Under the pieces are notes generated by a model that was given only the letters and a program-made list of their open reading frames with translations, searched no databases and was not told where the DNA came from. Below are positions 59,596 through 64,000 of a stretch of DNA of 64,000 bases, in pieces (positions within the stretch are counted from its first letter, which is position 1; the number at the start of each line of letters is the position of its first letter). This DNA is from a virus, in IMG/VR virus record IMGVR_UViG_3300007512_001367, positions 53,807 to 117,806 of that record. One strand, written 5' to 3'. Made by a program: the position numbers and the translations under genes.

Positions 59596-60634
59596 TTGTT
59601 ATGCGAGTAATAAAGTCTTTATAACACAAATTGATCAAGAAAATGGTTCAGTCTATATAAAACAAGACGGATTAAACAATACGTTTGGAAGAAGCACAGA
59701 TAATCCTTTTGTAATTGACGGAAATAAAATTACTATTATTATTAAACAAATAGGTAATACAAACGTAACAGATTATAATGGTCACTTATCTTTTAAAGGT
59801 ACTAATATGACCTTTGATTATACAGCAATTGGTAATTCTAATAAATTAAGACCTGACATAGATGACGTTAATGCTACAGGTTTTTATTTAGATCATGATA
59901 TTACAGGTGATTCAAACGTAGTAGACTATGATACTTGGTCAGACTCTACAACAAATTTCAATGTTGACTTAGACATTTATGGAGATTCAAATACATTTTG
60001 GGTTCAGAATAGAGGTGACAACCATTTCTTATATGTTCGTATGTCAGGTGACTCAAATACTGTAGAATGGTACAGTTCAACAGATTCAGAAGGATTTAAT
60101 ACAAATGCAAATAAGGCAATTGGTCCACAAACTGCTTCGCATAGTCAGTTTGCAGATAGTTCAGGTAGCGAAGGTGCAAGTGCAGATATTTACATAGTAG
60201 GAAATTCAAATGTAATACACACTTCATCATATGGTACAGGCAACTATCAACTTCACGATTTTATAGGTAATTCAAATCTTTTAGATATTCACTCTAGTTA
60301 CACTGGTTCTGATACAGACCCTTATGGAGATTCAGCAATAATATCAGGCGATAACAATTGGTTGAGAACAATAATAAATGGTGATGATAATACAATAAGA
60401 CTTCACATGGCAGGTGGTAATAATACTGCTAAAATTTTTCTTTATACAGATGATTCAGTAATAAACTTTGCTCAAACAGGTGGAGGTAATGATGGTAAGG
60501 TTACTATAACAGGTGATAGCATTTACGACTATACATTAAATTTTACACAAGACGGTTCAGACACTTGCGTATATTCATACAACAGGAATACTCAATCAGC
60601 TGATGTAACTGCTACTGTATCTAACGGGTGTTAA
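59546..60634 (+). CDS. Curlin-like repeat protein
   Basis: 362 aa from ATG 59546, preceded by a perfect GGAGGT; a longer frame from 59516 lacks a good site. A signal peptide (MRALLLSLILLLATTINCYA) is followed by about a dozen G-[ND]-[ST]-N turns (GNTN, GNSN, GDSN, GDNN) interspersed with aromatic/Val strands and Q-x-G (FITQ, IKQ, FAQTG), as in curlin amyloid repeats. It is longer than CsgA (151 aa). It ends with a lone Cys pair (DTCVY, SNGC). It is the probable secreted cargo. Confidence 0.72.
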   Translation: MRALLLSLILLLATTINCYASNKVFITQIDQENGSVYIKQDGLNNTFGRSTDNPFVIDGNKITIIIKQIGNTNVTDYNGHLSFKGTNMTFDYTAIGNSNKLRPDIDDVNATGFYLDHDITGDSNVVDYDTWSDSTTNFNVDLDIYGDSNTFWVQNRGDNHFLYVRMSGDSNTVEWYSSTDSEGFNTNANKAIGPQTASHSQFADSSGSEGASADIYIVGNSNVIHTSSYGTGNYQLHDFIGNSNLLDIHSSYTGSDTDPYGDSAIISGDNNWLRTIINGDDNTIRLHMAGGNNTAKIFLYTDDSVINFAQTGGGNDGKVTITGDSIYDYTLNFTQDGSDTCVYSYNRNTQSADVTATVSNGC

Positions 60635-60636
60635 TC

Positions 60637-62847
60637 ATGAAGAAGTTCTTCTTTGTGGTATCCTTTTTGATACTATTTGTTACAAATGCTTTAGCTGTAA
60701 CTGTAGGTGAAGTTAAAGACAAAATGGGTTCCACGTTTAATGAACGTGGCGGAAAAACTTATAAAGTTGAATCAGGTTATCTTTTAGAAATGAATGACTT
60801 TCTCCAAACTGGAGAAGATGGTGCTATGAACATTGTGTTTGTAGATGAAACAAAAATTACTCTTGCACCTAACACAGAATTTTTAATTGATGAATTTGCT
60901 TTTGACACAACAGTTGTGCCAATAGAAATTGCAATGAATGTATCGGTTAACGTAGGAACGTTTACTTACGAGTCTGGCGAAATTTCTAAAATGAATGGTG
61001 ATGTAGAAATTGCAACGCCAACAGCAACAATTACAGTACAAGGTACAGCATTTTCAGGATCAGTATCAACAAGTGGAGTTACAACAATTACATTACTTCC
61101 GGATTCTTCTGGGCAAGTAGGAAAAGTTACAGTTTCTAATGATGCAGGTTCTCAAACAATAACCCAAGTATATACATCAGTAACAGTTATTAGTGATAGC
61201 CTAGTACCTAGAGCACCATCTCCATTAGATAATCTTCAGAAAAAGAATTTATTTGATTTAGATAGTGTTGAAGACGGTATTGAAGATAAAAATGATCTTC
61301 AATTTGATAGAAAAGAAAATAACGAATTTTTAGAAAACGAAAAAGAAATGTTTGAATCTAACGAGTTGTTAGAGCAAGAATCTTTAGAAATAGAAATGGA
61401 TGCCAAAGAAGCCAACGAAATGGAAGAACAAATTGTATCAGAGGAATTAACAATTGAATCAGACACATTAACATCAGACACTACGGTGGCAGTTGAAGAT
61501 TTTACAACACAATCAAGTGAAATAGATACAAGTTCTACTCAAGATATAGTAATAGATGAAGTAGTAGAATCAGACATAGATACATCTTATTATGATTCAT
61601 GGGAAGACGATTTAAAAGATTGGGGTTATATTGATGACGACAATCAAATATCAGTGTGGGACGCTGAAGGTGAACAAACTATGGATTGGGATGATGCTAA
61701 ACAGATGTATGCAGAAATGGATCAAGCATACTTTGACGCAATAGGTTGTTCAGATTGTACGTGGGACACAATTAATTGGGATTCTATAGATTGGGATGAA
61801 GTTGATTGGACTGCATACATGGAAGAATATAACGACTTATTAGAAGATTATGGATTGACGGCTTATGATGCCGTAGTAGAAGATAAATCTGAAGAAGTTG
61901 AAGAAGAAGCAACATCTACAATTGAAGGATATACTTGGGAAGATTTTAAATTAGATGACGAATATTATGCTAACTCAGATTACATAGCAAATGGCGGCCC
62001 ACCAACTTTAACAATAGAAAATTATTGTAATTACAATGGCTATGGTAGTGATTGGTGTACTCAAGAATATTTAGATTACTTAAATGACTGGTATACAGAT
62101 GACTGGAAGTTGTTTAAAAATTATACTTCATGGACACCAGAAGCTAAATCACTTTTCAAAAAATGGTATGGCTGGTGTTGGGTAAGCAGTTGGACTTGGG
62201 AATTTTGTGAAGGTCAACCCTATCCTTGGGATATGCCAAGTTTAAAAGACAAGTATATTGCGGATTGGACTTGGGACGATTGGGATACATTTTATGATTG
62301 GACTTACAACTGGTACTACTATGGTGAGTATGAAGAAGATGATGGTTCAGTAACATTAGAAGAAGAGTATGCTTACGAAGATGATTATGATCAAGATTTA
62401 GAATTAGAACTATGGTTAGCAGATATTGATAACGAAGAAGATTGTCTTAATTGGGGTTACTATTGGGACACTGCAAATTCAGCCTGCGGTACAGAATGGG
62501 TTGACAATGATGCTGGAACAACAGTAACAACAAGTGGTGAAGTTATTAACTATGAAACAGGAGATATTACTCAAACAACAGTTACAACAGATGGTGTCAC
62601 AGGTGCAACTTCATCATCAACTGCAACAGGAAGATATACAACTGGTAGTAATACAAACGATGCCACTGCTAGTACAAGTGGAAACTATTCAATTGTAAAC
62701 AGAACGCATGGTGGTCATACTGCATATATAAAATCTGAAACGGCGGACTCTGCAGACATTCAAATAGTTCAAGATTCAGAAACTCAAAATATAACAATTG
62801 GTACAGATTCTACTAAACCTGAAGTAACTATAATTCAAACAGATTAA
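60637..62847 (+). CDS. FecR-domain exported protein with Trp/Asp-rich region
   Basis: 736 aa from ATG 60637 (the GTG at 60628 overlaps the curlin stop and is rejected). A signal peptide (residues 1-20) precedes a FecR-type domain (about 30-165: VDETKITLAPNTEFLIDEF, TPTATITVQGTAFSG). The region 190-300 is acidic, 300-620 is very rich in Trp, Asp and Tyr, and the C-terminus returns to Thr-rich beta repeats. It resembles FecR/CHASE2 gene pairs of marine bacteria, where a FecR-type protein senses or is displayed. Its stop overlaps the second cyclase stop by 3-4 nt. Confidence 0.82.
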   Translation: MKKFFFVVSFLILFVTNALAVTVGEVKDKMGSTFNERGGKTYKVESGYLLEMNDFLQTGEDGAMNIVFVDETKITLAPNTEFLIDEFAFDTTVVPIEIAMNVSVNVGTFTYESGEISKMNGDVEIATPTATITVQGTAFSGSVSTSGVTTITLLPDSSGQVGKVTVSNDAGSQTITQVYTSVTVISDSLVPRAPSPLDNLQKKNLFDLDSVEDGIEDKNDLQFDRKENNEFLENEKEMFESNELLEQESLEIEMDAKEANEMEEQIVSEELTIESDTLTSDTTVAVEDFTTQSSEIDTSSTQDIVIDEVVESDIDTSYYDSWEDDLKDWGYIDDDNQISVWDAEGEQTMDWDDAKQMYAEMDQAYFDAIGCSDCTWDTINWDSIDWDEVDWTAYMEEYNDLLEDYGLTAYDAVVEDKSEEVEEEATSTIEGYTWEDFKLDDEYYANSDYIANGGPPTLTIENYCNYNGYGSDWCTQEYLDYLNDWYTDDWKLFKNYTSWTPEAKSLFKKWYGWCWVSSWTWEFCEGQPYPWDMPSLKDKYIADWTWDDWDTFYDWTYNWYYYGEYEEDDGSVTLEEEYAYEDDYDQDLELELWLADIDNEEDCLNWGYYWDTANSACGTEWVDNDAGTTVTTSGEVINYETGDITQTTVTTDGVTGATSSSTATGRYTTGSNTNDATASTSGNYSIVNRTHGGHTAYIKSETADSADIQIVQDSETQNITIGTDSTKPEVTIIQTD

Positions 62848-64000
62848 TTTTTAATTGTATAAACTTTAATTTTTTCAGTTTTGCCTTTAACTGTAATGCT
62901 ATCTATGTATTCAAAAGGATAAACTGTTTCAATGCTGTGTCTAGTGTCTTCACCTATTACTAGTGTTTTGCCTAATGTTTTACTAGAGCTTTCTAGTCTA
63001 CTTGCTAAATTTACAGCATCTCCAATTACAGAGTAATCAAATCTTTGTCTAGATCCCATATTACCTACAAGTGCTTCACCTGTGTTAATACCAATTCCTA
63101 TATTAATTTGAGGTAGTCCTTCAGCAACTAATTGTACATTTAATAATGCTAATTCTATTTGCATTTCAATTGCACTTTTAACTGCTAGTTGTCTGTGTTT
63201 GTTATTATCCAATGGAGCATTCCAAAATGCCATTATACAGTCGCCCATAAACTTATCTATTGTTCCACCATTTTTGATTATAATGTCGGTCATGCTAGTT
63301 AAAAATCTATTAATAAGTTTTGTAAGTGCTTCTGGATTACCTTTGTACTTCTCACTAATAGGTGTAAATCCTCTAATGTCTGAAAACAAGAAAGTCATTG
63401 TTTTTGTTTCTCCACCTAGTTTTAATAGTGAAGGATCTTTCTGTAATTTTTTAACCATGCTTGGATCTAAATAATGTTCAAATTGTCTTTTAATTTGTTT
63501 TCTTAGTCTACTTTGTGTTGCAAAATTATTGTATGTGCTATGCGACCAAATTAAAAATATGTATAATACTGCAAATGAAGGATCTATTAACCAACCTTTG
63601 TTTGCATAAGCCATAAATGATGCATAACTTATTCCACCTAATACAAAAACTAATAGTGGAACAGAAAATAATACTGATACTCTAGGAATTAATACTATCA
63701 TTAATAATCCTAGTAAACCTATAAACAAAATTTCATATGTATCTGCCTGTGGAAGTCTAGTCAAATATTTTCCTGTTAGTAATGTATCTAATGCTTGAGC
63801 AGTAATTTCTTGATCTGTGGTTAATCCAAAAGGTGTATATTTTAATACACTTAATCCTGCGGCATCTAATCCTACAACTATTATTTTTCCTTTAACTGTA
63901 TTTGCATCAAATTCAGAACTTAAAACATAGTCAGCAGATACGTGATTATATTTTTTTGGATTTGCATAATTTATATACATTTCTGCATTATGATTTACAG
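62844..64000 (-). CDS. CHASE2-adenylate cyclase, second copy, 5' partial
   Basis: The frame is open to the right edge; no true start is in the window (the first ATG at 63980 lies within the CHASE2 domain). Visible are the end of CHASE2 (VKGKIIVVGLDAAG), three membrane helices, and a complete cyclase with FSDIRGF, DKFMGDC and YSVIGDAVNLASR, very similar to the copy at 56159. Both copies are on the minus strand and bracket the plus-strand curli operon. The catalytic residues are intact. Confidence 0.92.
   Translation of the reverse strand, partial: VNHNAEMYINYANPKKYNHVSADYVLSSEFDANTVKGKIIVVGLDAAGLSVLKYTPFGLTTDQEITAQALDTLLTGKYLTRLPQADTYEILFIGLLGLLMIVLIPRVSVLFSVPLLVFVLGGISYASFMAYANKGWLIDPSFAVLYIFLIWSHSTYNNFATQSRLRKQIKRQFEHYLDPSMVKKLQKDPSLLKLGGETKTMTFLFSDIRGFTPISEKYKGNPEALTKLINRFLTSMTDIIIKNGGTIDKFMGDCIMAFWNAPLDNNKHRQLAVKSAIEMQIELALLNVQLVAEGLPQINIGIGINTGEALVGNMGSRQRFDYSVIGDAVNLASRLESSSKTLGKTLVIGEDTRHSIETVYPFEYIDSITVKGKTEKIKVYTIKN

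Noticed and set aside
57806-64000. The curli/cyclase end as a chimeric assembly with a host genome
   Set aside because: The same promoter boxes, the same base composition and the same lack of GCWGC continue through the region. It remains possible but is not favoured; long reads would decide.
1-64000. tRNA genes, integrase or attachment sites
   Set aside because: No cloverleaf-like segment, integrase or flanking repeat was seen; the gaps are too short for tRNAs in most places.

Overview
The window reads as part of the genome of a large, AT-rich, T4-like marine myovirus. The T4 markers are a family-B DNA polymerase (gp43 type), the clamp-loader ATPase gp44, a DsbA-like protein, a GroES/gp31-like co-chaperonin, tail-fibre proteins and a holin/endolysin/spanin cassette. 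Many small proteins also resemble those common in marine T4-like phages. Almost everything up to 57.8 kb is on the minus strand, tightly packed with 1-50 nt overlaps; no gap exceeds about 110 nt and no tRNA gene was seen. The host is not shown by the sequence. The lipoprotein signals, spanin pair, curli-type genes and autotransporter require a Gram-negative host, and a marine alphaproteobacterium is only a guess.

Layout: 0-3.5 kb holds replication genes. 3.5-12.9 kb holds a cluster of proteins that mostly start with a short peptide like the T4 capsid-targeting sequence, including a superoxide dismutase, a P-loop kinase and a nucleotidyltransferase/5'-nucleotidase fusion. 13.6-17.2 kb is a subtilisin-type autotransporter lipoprotein. 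17.3-22.8 kb holds a structural protein and a proteostasis operon (dnaJ, peptide deformylase, clpA). 22.8-25.7 kb is lysis, with a nuclease. 25.6-29.1 kb holds conserved phage genes, gp44 and groES. 29.1-34.8 kb is a sugar and glycan island (glycosyltransferases, sulfotransferase, isomerase, kinase, phosphatase, nucleotidyltransferase). 34.8-43.3 kb holds structural and tail-fibre paralogues. 43.3-56.1 kb is a mixed metabolic region (radical SAM, IscA, QueD-like, PurF, HIT, SET domain, exonuclease). 56.1-64 kb is a striking module: two CHASE2-adenylate cyclases on the minus strand flank a plus-strand csgF-csgG-curlin-FecR operon.

Three genome-wide signals tie the parts together. (1) Many promoter-proximal genes have a -10 element, either T4-late type (TATAAATA-like) or sigma70 type, only 5-8 nt before the start codon, which predicts leaderless mRNAs; operon-internal genes use Shine-Dalgarno sites or stop/start overlaps. 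(2) The pentamer GCAGC/GCTGC was not seen anywhere in 64 kb, although GCCGC/GCGGC is frequent. (3) The curli operon and the cyclase beside it carry late-type promoter boxes. These argue that the bacterial-looking autotransporter and curli/cyclase genes belong to this genome rather than to a chimeric assembly.

The most novel content is the phage-linked curli-type secretion plus cyclase module, the set of putatively head-packaged enzymes, and the candidate NDP-sugar pathway. All functions are inferred from motifs read by eye; no database search or computation was run.
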